A stretch of 64,000 nt of DNA, from positions 2,542,001-2,606,000 of the forward strand of contig NZ_JAXHCH010000002.1 in NCBI RefSeq assembly GCF_042466415.1, given 5' to 3'. The stretch comes from Albirhodobacter sp042466415. Its GTDB lineage: Bacteria > Pseudomonadota > Alphaproteobacteria > Rhodobacterales > Rhodobacteraceae. Made by a program: the position numbers and the translations under genes. This document shows, piece by piece, positions 53,301-62,563 of this stretch (positions are counted from its first letter, which is position 1; every line of letters begins with the position of its first letter). The notes beneath the pieces were generated by a model. It searched no databases, was not told where the DNA came from, and saw only the letters and a program-made list of their open reading frames with translations.

Positions 53301-54566
53301 ATGGATCACTTCCTCTATAACAACGGCGCGCTGTACGCCGAAGACGTTGCCCTGACCGAAATCGCGGAAGCGGTGGGGACACCGTTTTACGTCTACTCGA
53401 CAGCGACTTTAACGCGTCACTTCCGTCTGTTTAACGAAGCTTTGGCGGGGATGGAGCATCTCGTCTGCTTCGCGGTGAAGTCCAATTCCAACCTCGCAGT
53501 GTTAAAGACATTGGGCGATCTAGGCGCGGGGATGGATGTTGTTTCGGGTGGGGAATATCGCCGCGCGAAAGCTGCTGGTGTGCCTGGCGAGCGGATTGTG
53601 TTCTCCGGGGTTGGCAAAACAGCGGAGGAAATCGCGCTGGTTTTGGAAGGGGGGATTCGTCAGTTCAACGTTGAATCGGAGCCTGAACTTCTTGAGATTT
53701 CGCGCATCGCGGCTGCGATGGGTGTGACGGCCCCGATCGCGCTACGGGTGAATCCGGATGTTGACGCCAAGACCCACGAGAAAATCGCGACAGGGAAATC
53801 TGACAATAAATTTGGCATCCCGATCGCCAAAGCGCGCGCCGTTTATGCCGAAGCGGCCCGCTTGCCGGGGATCGATGTCATCGGCGTGGATGTGCACATC
53901 GGCAGCCAGTTGACCGATCTCGCGCCATTCGAGGCCGCTTTCATGAAGGTTCGTGAGCTGACGCAGCTCTTGCGTGAAGATGGTCACAACATCCGCCGTC
54001 TCGATCTGGGTGGCGGACTTGGCATTCCTTATGAGCGCTCAAATTCTGCGCCGCCCTTGCCTGTCGAGTATGGTGATGTGATCCGCCGCACTGTCGGGGA
54101 TTTGGGATGCGAGATCGAGATCGAACCAGGCCGCCTGATTTCGGGCAATGCGGGGCTTCTTGTGACGTCGGTCATTTATTTGAAAGAGGGCGAAGGCCGC
54201 GATTTCCTGATTGTCGATGCCGCGATGAACGATTTGGTGCGCCCGTCAATGTATGGCGCGCATCATGATATCGTGCCGGTGATCGAGGCGGATGCTGCCA
54301 TCCTGCCGCAGCCTGTCGATATCGTTGGTCCGGTTTGCGAAACGGGGGACACCTTTGCTAAATCGCGCCCTATGCCGCCTTTGCGCGCGGGTGATCTCGT
54401 CGCTTTCCGGTCCGCAGGGGCCTATGGCGCGGTGATGTCATCGGAATATAACTCGCGTCCGCTTGTGCCAGAGGTTTTGGTGAACGGGGATCAATTCGCC
54501 GTCATCCGGGCGCGTCCCTCCTTTGAGGAAATGCTTGCGCGCGATAGCATCCCCGAATGGTTGTAA
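53301..54566 (+). CDS. lysA: Diaminopimelate decarboxylase
   Basis: The 421-residue PLP enzyme has the lysine for the cofactor in HLVCFAVKSNSNLAVL, the glycine-rich phosphate site RRLDLGGGLGIPY, and the C-terminal catalytic GPVCETGDTFAKSR with the Tyr in SAGAYGAVMSSEYN. It makes lysine from meso-diaminopimelate. It sits downstream of argH and the two lipoproteins, likely in one transcript. Confidence 0.97.
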   Translation: MDHFLYNNGALYAEDVALTEIAEAVGTPFYVYSTATLTRHFRLFNEALAGMEHLVCFAVKSNSNLAVLKTLGDLGAGMDVVSGGEYRRAKAAGVPGERIVFSGVGKTAEEIALVLEGGIRQFNVESEPELLEISRIAAAMGVTAPIALRVNPDVDAKTHEKIATGKSDNKFGIPIAKARAVYAEAARLPGIDVIGVDVHIGSQLTDLAPFEAAFMKVRELTQLLREDGHNIRRLDLGGGLGIPYERSNSAPPLPVEYGDVIRRTVGDLGCEIEIEPGRLISGNAGLLVTSVIYLKEGEGRDFLIVDAAMNDLVRPSMYGAHHDIVPVIEADAAILPQPVDIVGPVCETGDTFAKSRPMPPLRAGDLVAFRSAGAYGAVMSSEYNSRPLVPEVLVNGDQFAVIRARPSFEEMLARDSIPEWL

Positions 54567-54616
54567 CGCAATCCCGCGTTTGCCAAGTTTGAGATATCCC
54601 ATAGGGGCTCCGTTGC

Positions 54617-57304
54617 ATGGCTGATCCGCGCGAGACGAATGATGAGGTGGCTGACGCGCTTTTGCGGTTGCGGCGCCCCATCGCGCTGACGCGGATGTCT
54701 TTGACGGTGGATCGCGCGGCGCGGGCGTTCTGGCCTTTGATGACGGTGTCGTGTTTAGCGATCGCTGCGGTGCGTTTCGGCGCTATTTCCGCCGCGCCGC
54801 AGATCAGCGCCGCTGTCGGCACCGTCGGGCTTTTGGCGGCGGGGCTCTGGGGCGCGCGTAAGTTTCGGATGCCGAGCCGGACCGATGCGATTGCCGCGCT
54901 GGAGTCTCGCCTTCCCAATCGGCCGATTTCCGGCTTGACCGATGATCTCGCGCTGGGCGGGGCTGATGATGCGGTCGCCGCGCTGTGGCAAGTGCACCGG
55001 CGGCGCTTGGCCCGGCGGGCGTTGGCTGCGAAGGCGCCGATGCCCTCTGCCAATCTTGCGCCGCGTGATCCATTTGCCTTGCGGCTTACGGGGCTGACCG
55101 CGCTTTGCATCGCGATTTTGTTCGGGGGGCAGGGCGGTGTTTTCTCGGATCATACGGTCTTGCCACTGGGCGGGCCGGCGCAGGCCGCGATGGGCCCGAG
55201 CTGGGAGGGGTGGGCCGAGCCGCCAAGATACACGGGCAAGCCCGGGCTGTATCTGAACGCACTCAAAGATGATACTCTCGAACTTCCGGAAGGCACGGTC
55301 TTTTCATTCCGCTTTTACGGCGATCAAGCCGCTAGCCCTTTGACCGAGACCGTATCGGGAGAGACCCCGCAGGATGCGTCGTCGGCAGCGACGGGTGAAC
55401 GCCGCGAATTCACCGCGGAGACCTCTGGTCAGATTGTACTTGAGGGCGCATTCGGGCGCCGGTTCGAGATTACCTTATTGGCTGATGACGCCCCGGAGGT
55501 TTCCCTGTTAAGTCCGGCGACACGCCGTGCGGATGGTCGGCTGTCGCAACCGTTTTCGGCAAGTGACGATTACGGGGTGAATGAGGGCCGTGCACAGATC
55601 ACCCTCGATCTGGCCTCGGTTGACCGCCGTTTTGGCCTAACGGTTGCGCCGGAGAGCCGCCCCGATCTTGTCTTCGACCTGCCAATGCCAATCTCGGGAT
55701 CGCGTGTCGCGTTCACCGAGACTCTGGTCGAGGACGCGGCCAAGCACCCTTGGGCGAACTTGCCTGTGACGGTGACGGTTGAGGTTCAGGACGGGCGCGG
55801 ACAGTTCGGGCGTGCGCCGGTGCAGCAGATGGAACTGCCGGGGCGACGCTTTTTCGATCCGCTCGCGGCCGCTTTCATAGAGGTTCGGCGCGATCTGCTC
55901 TGGTCTGCGCAAAATGCCGCGCGCAGTTTGCAGATTTTGCGGGCGATCAACCATCGGTCCGAACAGGTCATTGCGAATGACGAGGTGGCGGAGCTTTTGC
56001 CCGCGGTGATCGACCGCTTGCAAGGGGGGATCACGGCGGTGTCGGCCTCCGCGGGGGCCGATATCGCGATTGAGCCCGCCTTGCGCGATGATCTTGCGGA
56101 TGTGCTTTGGCAGATGGCGGAGCTGTTGGAGGATGGCGGCTTGGCGGATGCGCTCGCCGCCATGCAGCAAGCTCAGCAACGATTGTCAGAGGCGATCCGC
56201 AACGGTGCGTCGAAAGACGAGATCGCAAAGCTGATGGCGGAGCTGAAGGAGGCGACGGACAACTATATGCGCCAACTCGCGCAGCAGTCCGAGCAGCAAG
56301 ATCAGGGCCCGCAATTTGGGCAACAACAAGAGGCCCAGCAGATCACCGGCGACCAAATCCAACAGATGATGGATCAGATCCAAAAACTAATGGAAGAAGG
56401 GCGCATGTCCGAGGCCCAAGAGATGTTGGACCAACTTGCCAAGCTGATGGAGAACCTCGAAATCCAGCAAGGGCAGGGCGGCGAGGGCGATATGCCCGGC
56501 GGTCAGGCGATGGAAGATCTAGCCGAGACGTTGAAAGATCAGCAAGAGCTGTCTGATGAAGCGTTCCGGGAGTTGCAAAAAGAATTTGATCGCCAGCAGG
56601 GCGACCCGCGCGCAGATGCGCCCTCGCAAGGCGGCGAGACAGGCGGGGGCCAGCAAGATGGGACGACACCGCCATTGCGGGATCTTCCATATGATGAGGA
56701 TACGCCGCAAGGCGGCGGCGAAGACGGTGGCGCACCGCAACAGGGGGATCCAAACGGGGGGGAGGGCTCCTCCGATGAAGGGCAGTCGCTCGATCAACTC
56801 GCAGAGCGTCAACGGGATTTGCGCCGTGAATTGGGCCGCCAACAAGGGCTCCTGCCGCGCCCGGGGAATGAGGCGGGCGAGGAGGCCCGTCGTCGTCTTG
56901 ACGACGCCGGCCGTGCGATGGAACGCGCCGAGGAGGCGCTGCGCGAGGGCGATTCCGCCGGCGCGATAAGCCGTCAGGCCGATGCGATCGAGGCCCTGCG
57001 CGAGGGGATGCGCTCGTTCCAGCGGGCGATGGGGGCAACTCCTGACGCGCCGGAGGGCGAAGAACGTGACGACAGCCAGATGGGCCAAGGTGGGGGGCAA
57101 TCAGGCAATCAGACGCCGCGTGATCCGTTGGGCCGAAATCAGGGCAGCGGAGAGCAACTGGGGACGAACGAATCTCTGCTGGGGGAGAATGACGCCGGGA
57201 AACGCGCGCAGGATCTTTTGGAGGAATTGCGGCGGCGGTCCGGGGAGCGGCTGCGCCCCGATGAGGAGCTCGACTACTTCCAGCGGCTGCTTGATCAGTT
57301 CTGA
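54617..57304 (+). CDS. TIGR02302/DUF4175 membrane protein
   Basis: The 895-residue protein has N-terminal hydrophobic segments (near residues 36-70 and 152-170) and a large extracytoplasmic region with beta-rich patterns (LPEGTVFSFRFYGDQ, LSQPFSASDDYGVNEG). A long glutamine-, glycine- and acid-rich helical tail (residues about 520-880) carries QQ/GG/ED repeats. This is the layout of the alphaproteobacterial TIGR02302 (DUF4175) family, whose function is unknown. It starts 50 bases after lysA and ends at a strong hairpin. Confidence 0.9.
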   Translation: MADPRETNDEVADALLRLRRPIALTRMSLTVDRAARAFWPLMTVSCLAIAAVRFGAISAAPQISAAVGTVGLLAAGLWGARKFRMPSRTDAIAALESRLPNRPISGLTDDLALGGADDAVAALWQVHRRRLARRALAAKAPMPSANLAPRDPFALRLTGLTALCIAILFGGQGGVFSDHTVLPLGGPAQAAMGPSWEGWAEPPRYTGKPGLYLNALKDDTLELPEGTVFSFRFYGDQAASPLTETVSGETPQDASSAATGERREFTAETSGQIVLEGAFGRRFEITLLADDAPEVSLLSPATRRADGRLSQPFSASDDYGVNEGRAQITLDLASVDRRFGLTVAPESRPDLVFDLPMPISGSRVAFTETLVEDAAKHPWANLPVTVTVEVQDGRGQFGRAPVQQMELPGRRFFDPLAAAFIEVRRDLLWSAQNAARSLQILRAINHRSEQVIANDEVAELLPAVIDRLQGGITAVSASAGADIAIEPALRDDLADVLWQMAELLEDGGLADALAAMQQAQQRLSEAIRNGASKDEIAKLMAELKEATDNYMRQLAQQSEQQDQGPQFGQQQEAQQITGDQIQQMMDQIQKLMEEGRMSEAQEMLDQLAKLMENLEIQQGQGGEGDMPGGQAMEDLAETLKDQQELSDEAFRELQKEFDRQQGDPRADAPSQGGETGGGQQDGTTPPLRDLPYDEDTPQGGGEDGGAPQQGDPNGGEGSSDEGQSLDQLAERQRDLRRELGRQQGLLPRPGNEAGEEARRRLDDAGRAMERAEEALREGDSAGAISRQADAIEALREGMRSFQRAMGATPDAPEGEERDDSQMGQGGGQSGNQTPRDPLGRNQGSGEQLGTNESLLGENDAGKRAQDLLEELRRRSGERLRPDEELDYFQRLLDQF

Positions 57305-57309
57305 CGATG

Positions 57310-57344
57310 GTCTAAGGCGCGAGCCGCTCGCCCGCGCCTTAGAC
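57310..57344. terminator. Perfect 12-bp hairpin between convergent genes
   Basis: GTCTAAGGCGCG (57310-57321) is exactly complementary to CGCGCCTTAGAC (57333-57344) around an 11-base loop. It fills the 41-base gap between the TIGR02302 gene and the convergent zinc-ribbon gene and probably ends both transcripts. Confidence 0.75.
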
Positions 57345-57345
57345 G

Positions 57346-58548
57346 TTACGCATCGCGTTCGCGCAGGGCTTGCGTGATGTCGAGCATCTGTTGATCAAGC
57401 CAAAGACGCGCATCATCGACTTTCGCGCTATACGTCGACAGCAACGGGGCGGCTTGCGGCCAGAGCGCGCTGATCTTCGGGGCTGCCACATAAACACCGA
57501 CGCCGATCACAGCGATGAAGATCACCGTCAGGAACCCGATTTTAAACGCTGAGACCTTAGGATGATCCAGCACGGGATCGCCCTTGTCCCATGGCTTTGC
57601 CCGATCCGATGTCGCACGCAGGCTGGAGTTGATTTCTTCAATGTCGGGGAGCAAGTCGCGGCGCGTGGCGCGCGGCGCATTTGCATCGGGCATCGTATCC
57701 ATGCTGTTCAGACGGACTTCATGCTCGAAATCGTCGGCCTCGTCCCGCGTCGCGGTCAGGGGCGCGCGCGGTGTCGGCTTGATAGCGGCAAGACCAAGTT
57801 CGGGCTGAACCTCGAGCGCGCTGCCTTCGGCCTTGCGGGCCTGCACTTCGCGGGCCGCTTCCTCGCGCAGAACGGCGAGCAAATCATCATCCATTGTGCG
57901 CCGCGCCGGAATCGCGGTGGGCGCAGGTGCGTCCTCATAATCCTCGTCAAATGCATCCGCGCTTTGTTCGGGGACCACATCGGGGGTTTGGAACTCGTCC
58001 CATGCTTGGCTTTCCCAAGCGCCTTGGGCTGGACGGTCCAATACCGCGTCCTGCGGCTCGGGAGACGTCGGTTGCGCGGTGTCATCTACGTCCTGCGGGT
58101 CCGATGCGTTCGTGGCTTCTTCGGGCGTGAAACCGTATTGTTCGGCTTGCGCACGGTTCCACCCGTCCTCCAAGCTTTTGGCGGGGGCAGTCCCATCTGC
58201 GGCCATGGCCGCCTCGATCTCGCGCTCAAGATCCGGCCAGTTCGCGGGGGCTTGCGCGACAGAGGATGCCTCGTGTTCCGCGGGTTCAATCGCCGCTTGC
58301 GGCTCGTCGTCCTCATTGGCGGCGGTGTCTTCCCATCCGTCAAACGGATCGGGCTCCGCAGAATGGGGCGCGGGAACGCCCGATACAGGCTGCACATCTT
58401 GGCGTTCGGACGTTGCTACCTCGGAGAGCGCGCCGGCTTGAAACCACGTCTGCCCACAGTTTGAACACTGCACATCCCGCCCCATGTCCGGAATGACAGC
58501 TGCATCTACCTCGTACTGGGCATTGCAGTTTGGACAAGTCAACCGCAT
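57346..58548 (-). CDS. MJ0042-type zinc-ribbon protein with membrane segment
   Basis: The start is MRLTCPNCNAQYEV, placing the zinc ribbon at the very N-terminus: two C-x2-C pairs (CPNC and CSNC) with GRDVQCSNCGQTWFQ, the MJ0042 pattern. The middle 270 residues are acidic and probably disordered. A single membrane helix near residue 340 (AFKIGFLTVIFIAVIGVGVYV) precedes a short C-terminal part. The 400-residue protein is conserved in Rhodobacterales without a known role. It is divergent from ftsE. Confidence 0.85.
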   Translation of the reverse strand: MRLTCPNCNAQYEVDAAVIPDMGRDVQCSNCGQTWFQAGALSEVATSERQDVQPVSGVPAPHSAEPDPFDGWEDTAANEDDEPQAAIEPAEHEASSVAQAPANWPDLEREIEAAMAADGTAPAKSLEDGWNRAQAEQYGFTPEEATNASDPQDVDDTAQPTSPEPQDAVLDRPAQGAWESQAWDEFQTPDVVPEQSADAFDEDYEDAPAPTAIPARRTMDDDLLAVLREEAAREVQARKAEGSALEVQPELGLAAIKPTPRAPLTATRDEADDFEHEVRLNSMDTMPDANAPRATRRDLLPDIEEINSSLRATSDRAKPWDKGDPVLDHPKVSAFKIGFLTVIFIAVIGVGVYVAAPKISALWPQAAPLLSTYSAKVDDARLWLDQQMLDITQALRERDA

Positions 58549-58703
58549 AAAAACCCCCGAAACCACCTCGGATCAATGCCATTATGGCAATTGCTTCTGA
58601 GGTGTTGTAGCAAGCGGCGAACCAATGTCCAAGTGTTTGACGCATTATGAAGATTATGTGCTGCGATCTGATCGGTGGTGCTTCACTTTCGTCGCGTCGA
58701 AAT

Positions 58704-58726
58704 ATCCCGTTCGGGATCCAATTTTT
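58704..58726 (+). promoter_or_regulatory. Small hairpin with T tract ahead of ftsE
   Basis: ATCCCG (58704-58709) pairs with CGGGAT (58712-58717) around TT, followed by TTTTT at 58722-58726. It ends just before the GGAGG ribosome site (58735-58739) of ftsE. It has the look of a short intrinsic terminator or attenuator in the ftsE leader, although the two-base loop makes it weak. Confidence 0.35.
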
Positions 58727-58746
58727 ATCGGGCCGGAGGCTCTGCT

Positions 58747-59418
58747 GTGATCGAGCTTGAAGATGTTGCCATGAGCTATGGCGGAGGGGAACTCCTCGCG
58801 GAGATGACCCTTAAACTCGTTCCCGGGTCGTTTCATTTCCTGACTGGTCCGTCGGGCGCGGGCAAAACGACGTTCATGAAACTGTGCTACGGGGAACTCA
58901 TGCCCACGGCTGGGCGTGTGACGCTGTTTGGCGCGGATGCGCGGGCGATGGGGCGGGATGATTTGGCGCTGCTGCGTCGCCGCGTCGGGGTGGTGCACCA
59001 AGATTGCCAGTTCCTCGACCATTTGTCCCTCGCAGAAAATATCGCATTGCCTCTCGCGGTTGCAGGCCAATCGGTGAACGCCGGTGAGCTCAAGCAACTT
59101 TTGGGCTGGGTGGGCTTGTCTGCGCGGGCGGATGCCCTGCCACCAGAGCTTTCTGGCGGCGAGCGTCAACGCGCCGCACTTGCCCGCGCAGTGATCCAAT
59201 CCCCCGATGTGATCATCGCGGATGAACCTACGGGCAATCTTGATTGGGAAATGTCTCTTCGACTTCTGACGCTGCTGATCGAGTTGAATAAAATGGGTAA
59301 GACGGTGATGATCGCGACACACGATCTTACGTTGATCCGGTCAGTCAAGGCGCAGGTGCAGGCAAGGGTGCTTCGAATCCAGAATCGCCGGCTCCATCTG
59401 GCGGGGGCGGATCTATGA
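58747..59418 (+). CDS. ftsE: Cell-division ATP-binding protein FtsE
   Basis: The start is GTG at 58747 (VIELEDVAMSYGGG), seven bases after GGAGG, giving 223 residues. It has Walker A GPSGAGKTTF, signature LSGGERQRAALARAV and Walker B VIIADEPTGNLD. With FtsX it forms the inner-membrane complex that activates septal peptidoglycan hydrolases. Its stop overlaps ftsX (ATGA). Confidence 0.93.
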   Translation: MIELEDVAMSYGGGELLAEMTLKLVPGSFHFLTGPSGAGKTTFMKLCYGELMPTAGRVTLFGADARAMGRDDLALLRRRVGVVHQDCQFLDHLSLAENIALPLAVAGQSVNAGELKQLLGWVGLSARADALPPELSGGERQRAALARAVIQSPDVIIADEPTGNLDWEMSLRLLTLLIELNKMGKTVMIATHDLTLIRSVKAQVQARVLRIQNRRLHLAGADL

Positions 59419-60317
59419 GCATGATTGAGCGCCTGAAATCGTTTGTATCGGCCGATGCGCGCGGGTCCGATCGGGTTGTTCCCCCAACAGGATTTACCGC
59501 ACGGCTGACGATGATGACCTCTGCGGCGATGGCGTTTTTGGCGGTGTTTGCACTGGCGCTGTCTTTGGCCTCGGGACGCTTGGCCGACCGGTGGTCGGAA
59601 GCTTTGGCGCGGTCGGCAACGATCCGGATTTCCGCCCCGGCGGATCAGATGGCGACGCAGTTGGACGCCGTTCTCTCGACATTGTCCTCGACGCCCGGCG
59701 TCACCAGCTTCCGCGCGTTGGAAACAGAGGAGATGCAGGCGCTTCTCGTCCCATGGTTCGGGCCGGATCTGCCCGTTGAGACCCTGCCGCTTCCACGGCT
59801 TGTCGAGGTTGTGGAAGGGGCCGATTTTGATGCGGAGGGCCTGCGGCTGAGGCTTTCGGCGGAGGCGCCGGGCGCTGTCTTCGACGACCATACGAGGTGG
59901 CGCGCACCTCTTGTTGCCGCCGCCGAGCGGCTACGTTTGTTGGGCGTTTTGTCTTTCCTGCTCATTGGTGGCGTTATGGCGGGCCTCATCACATTGGCGG
60001 CACAAGCCGCCCTCGCCGCGAATGCACAAGTGATCAAAGTTTTGCGGCTTGTCGGGGCGCGAGACCTTTTTATCGCGCGCGCTTTCGTGCATCGTTTCAC
60101 CTTGCGCGGTTTGATCGGAGCAGGGGCGGGAACCGCCCTTGGCATGATCGCTGTCGCGCTTCTTCCTGATACGGAGGCCGCAGGCGGCTTCTTGACGGGG
60201 CTTGGTTTTACTGGCTCGGGCTGGCTTTGGCCGCTCGCCATCCCGCCGCTGGCGGCTGTTGTGGCCTTCGCCGCAACGCGCGCCGCGGCTTTGCGTATCC
60301 TGAGGGGGATCCGATGA
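59415..60317 (+). CDS. ftsX: Cell-division membrane protein FtsX
   Basis: The 300-residue protein has an N-terminal membrane helix (MTSAAMAFLAVFALALSLAS), a periplasmic domain of about 130 residues (VLSTLSSTPGVTSFRALE), then three helices including VIKVLRLVGARDLFIARAFV, the conserved FtsX coupling segment. It partners FtsE by the overlapping genes and overlaps the acyltransferase downstream. Confidence 0.92.
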   Translation: MSMIERLKSFVSADARGSDRVVPPTGFTARLTMMTSAAMAFLAVFALALSLASGRLADRWSEALARSATIRISAPADQMATQLDAVLSTLSSTPGVTSFRALETEEMQALLVPWFGPDLPVETLPLPRLVEVVEGADFDAEGLRLRLSAEAPGAVFDDHTRWRAPLVAAAERLRLLGVLSFLLIGGVMAGLITLAAQAALAANAQVIKVLRLVGARDLFIARAFVHRFTLRGLIGAGAGTALGMIAVALLPDTEAAGGFLTGLGFTGSGWLWPLAIPPLAAVVAFAATRAAALRILRGIR

Positions 60318-61054
60318 TCGTCATCCAATATATCCGCTCCATCATCTTCAATGTGCAGATGTATGTCGCGCTTGCCATTATCGCCGTATGCGGCTTGCCG
60401 ATCGGCATTTTGGGCGGACGCAAAGGCGCGACTTGGGTGGCGCAGCAATTCTGTCACTGGGTGCGGTTTTCGGCGCGCTGGCTCATTGGGCTGCGCACCG
60501 AAGTGCGCGGCGAGATCCCGACGGGGAATGTTCTCGTCGCGGCGAAGCATCAATCCTTTCTGGATATCTTGATGATCTACTCCGCTGTTCCGGCGGGTCT
60601 GTTTATCATGAAAAAGGAACTTGTTTGGACGCCGTTCGTAGGATGGTACGGGTATCTTATCGGCTGCATCCCTGTAGACCGCAGCGCCAAGGGCGCGGCC
60701 GTCAAGAAGATGCTGTCGGATGTCCGCGAGGGTAAACGGACGGGTGGTCAGCTTATTATTTTCAGCCAAGGGACGCGTGTCGCGCCGGGCGTGAAAGCGA
60801 AGTACAAGATCGGCACAGGGGCGCTTTACAACCAGCTCGGCCAGCGTTGCGTCCCCGTGGCGGTGAATGTGGGCGTGTTCTGGCCGCGTCAGGCTTTGCT
60901 GCGTAAGCCGGGTCTTGCAGTGATCGAATTCCTACCGACGATCGAGGCGAACTTGCCGACCAGTGACTTTATGGAAAAAATCTCAACCGTGATCGAAACA
61001 AATTCGGACCGGTTGATGCGCGAAGCGGGCTTCGATCCCGATCAAGGGGCATAA
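60314..61054 (+). CDS. plsC: 1-acyl-sn-glycerol-3-phosphate acyltransferase
   Basis: The start MIVIQYIRSII overlaps the ftsX stop (ATGA), giving 246 residues. An N-terminal membrane anchor is followed by the H-x4-D motif in AAKHQSFLDILM, the G-C-I-P-V-D-R segment, and F-S-Q-G-T-R in place of the usual FPEGTR, which is a slight departure. It converts lysophosphatidic to phosphatidic acid. plsY and pgsA elsewhere in the window act before and after it. Confidence 0.92.
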   Translation: MIVIQYIRSIIFNVQMYVALAIIAVCGLPIGILGGRKGATWVAQQFCHWVRFSARWLIGLRTEVRGEIPTGNVLVAAKHQSFLDILMIYSAVPAGLFIMKKELVWTPFVGWYGYLIGCIPVDRSAKGAAVKKMLSDVREGKRTGGQLIIFSQGTRVAPGVKAKYKIGTGALYNQLGQRCVPVAVNVGVFWPRQALLRKPGLAVIEFLPTIEANLPTSDFMEKISTVIETNSDRLMREAGFDPDQGA

Positions 61055-61055
61055 T

Positions 61056-61925
61056 ATGACAACTTTCACCGCATTCACCACTTTGGGCGACCGTGACCAA
61101 GCGGAGGCACTCTCCGAAATTTTGGAGAACATTGACCCGACGCCCTACGGCGTTGGTGTTTTTGAAATCGAGGACGGATCTGATCGCTGGGAAGTCGGGA
61201 GCTATTTCCTTGAACGCCCTGACGAGACCCAGCTGGCCATTCTCGCGATGGCTTATGGCGCGGAGCCCTTCGCTGTGTCGGAATTGCCGGATATCGACTG
61301 GGTGAGCCATGTCCGCCGCGAGTTGGCGCCAGTTATCGCAGGGCGCTTCTTTGTGCATGGCTCGCATGACGCGGATAAGGTTACCCAAGGGTCTATCCCG
61401 CTTTTGATCGACGCGGCGATGGCCTTTGGCACTGGGCATCACGGGACGACGCTCGGATGCCTAACCGCATTGGACCGGATGGAGGCCGCCGGTTTGCAGG
61501 CGAAGAAGGTGGCTGATATCGGTTGCGGCACGGCGGTGCTCGCGATGGCGGCGGCGAAGATATGGCCGGAGGAGGTGATTGCCTCCGACATCGACCCAAT
61601 CGCGGTGGATACGGCACGGGCGAATGTCGCCGCAAATGATCTGGGCGGCCGCGTGCGCTGCGTCGAAGCTGCAGGCTTTGATGCGCCTGAACTGGCCGCG
61701 GGAGCGCCATACGATCTGATTTTCGCGAACATCCTCAAAGGGCCATTACTGATGCTCGCCCCTGAAATGTCGCAAAATACGTCGCAAAACGGGCATGTGA
61801 TTCTCTCGGGTATTCTGCATGAGCAGGCAGACGAGGTGATTTCCGCCTACGAATCTGTCGGCTATTGTCTCGCCTCGCGCGACGAGCATGGCGACTGGAC
61901 GACATTGGTTCTTCAGCGGAGCTAA
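61056..61925 (+). CDS. prmA: Ribosomal protein L11 methyltransferase
   Basis: The 289-residue enzyme has a substrate-recognition N-domain and a SAM domain: AMAFGTGHHGTTLGCL, VADIGCGTAVLAMAAAKIWP and the N-x-L-K-G-P segment FANILKGPLLMLAPEM. It methylates lysines and the N-terminus of L11. It follows plsC after one base, in the ftsE-ftsX-plsC-prmA run. Confidence 0.94.
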   Translation: MTTFTAFTTLGDRDQAEALSEILENIDPTPYGVGVFEIEDGSDRWEVGSYFLERPDETQLAILAMAYGAEPFAVSELPDIDWVSHVRRELAPVIAGRFFVHGSHDADKVTQGSIPLLIDAAMAFGTGHHGTTLGCLTALDRMEAAGLQAKKVADIGCGTAVLAMAAAKIWPEEVIASDIDPIAVDTARANVAANDLGGRVRCVEAAGFDAPELAAGAPYDLIFANILKGPLLMLAPEMSQNTSQNGHVILSGILHEQADEVISAYESVGYCLASRDEHGDWTTLVLQRS

Positions 61926-62019
61926 TGCCCGCAAAGTTTAAGTCGAATTTTTTGTATCTTTGCGGTATATTGTGGGTGCCTGGTTAATCTTTCACGGTAC
62001 AGTTTTAACGGTGACGACA

Positions 62020-62370
62020 ATGGTAGACCTGAACACGCGAGAATTTCAAAAGCGTCTGAAGCGCATCGACCGCATTCACAAAGCGGGCGGCGCATTCGAG
62101 GCGTCTGGGACAATCGGCCGTGCCTATTACGCGTCGATGGAACGCCCGCGCCGTCGTCGTCTGTCAATCCTGCGTCCGCTCGCTTTTATCCTCGCCGCTA
62201 CGCTCTTGTTCAAAGCGGCGATCTTCGGCCAGCTTGGGCAGGAGACGTACGAGTTGCGTATTGCGACGCTTGCGGATGGCTCGAAGCTTGATCGTGCCGG
62301 TGCGTGGGTGATGACCGCCGACCCGATCACGCAAGCGATTGGCGAGGCGATCCGTCCGCTCGTTTATTAA
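62020..62370 (+). CDS. Small conserved membrane protein of unknown function
   Basis: The start is taken at [20 protein letters not shown]. The 116-residue product has a basic N-terminus (about 50 residues) and one membrane helix ([21 protein letters not shown], residues 50-70). A short extracytoplasmic domain follows ([20 protein letters not shown]). An upstream ATG (61960) would add 20 residues. It is not assigned to a family; it sits between prmA and ruvC. Confidence 0.7.
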   Translation: MVDLNTREFQKRLKRIDRIHKAGGAFEASGTIGRAYYASMERPRRRRLSILRPLAFILAATLLFKAAIFGQLGQETYELRIATLADGSKLDRAGAWVMTADPITQAIGEAIRPLVY

Positions 62371-62514
62371 ATTAGCCGCCGCAGGCACTCCTAACCCGCT
62401 GACTTTGCCCATCGGGCGCGCGGATCACCCCTTATCACGGACCTATCACCTCGTTGTCGAATTGCCGCACCGTGTCAGGGCGGCAGGTGGCGTTCGGGGA
62501 TTGCCCTATGCAAT

Positions 62515-62529
62515 GTTCCCCTTTCGTGC
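62515..62529 (+). promoter_or_regulatory. LexA-like SOS box upstream of ruvC
   Basis: GTTC-N7-GTGC (62515-62529) differs by one base from the alphaproteobacterial LexA operator GTTC-N7-GTTC and lies 35 bases before the ruvC start. ruvCAB is SOS-controlled in related bacteria, so LexA repression is plausible. Confidence 0.5.
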
Positions 62530-62563
62530 TAAGCGTCGGAAAAAGCATAAAAGAGGTGAGCGG

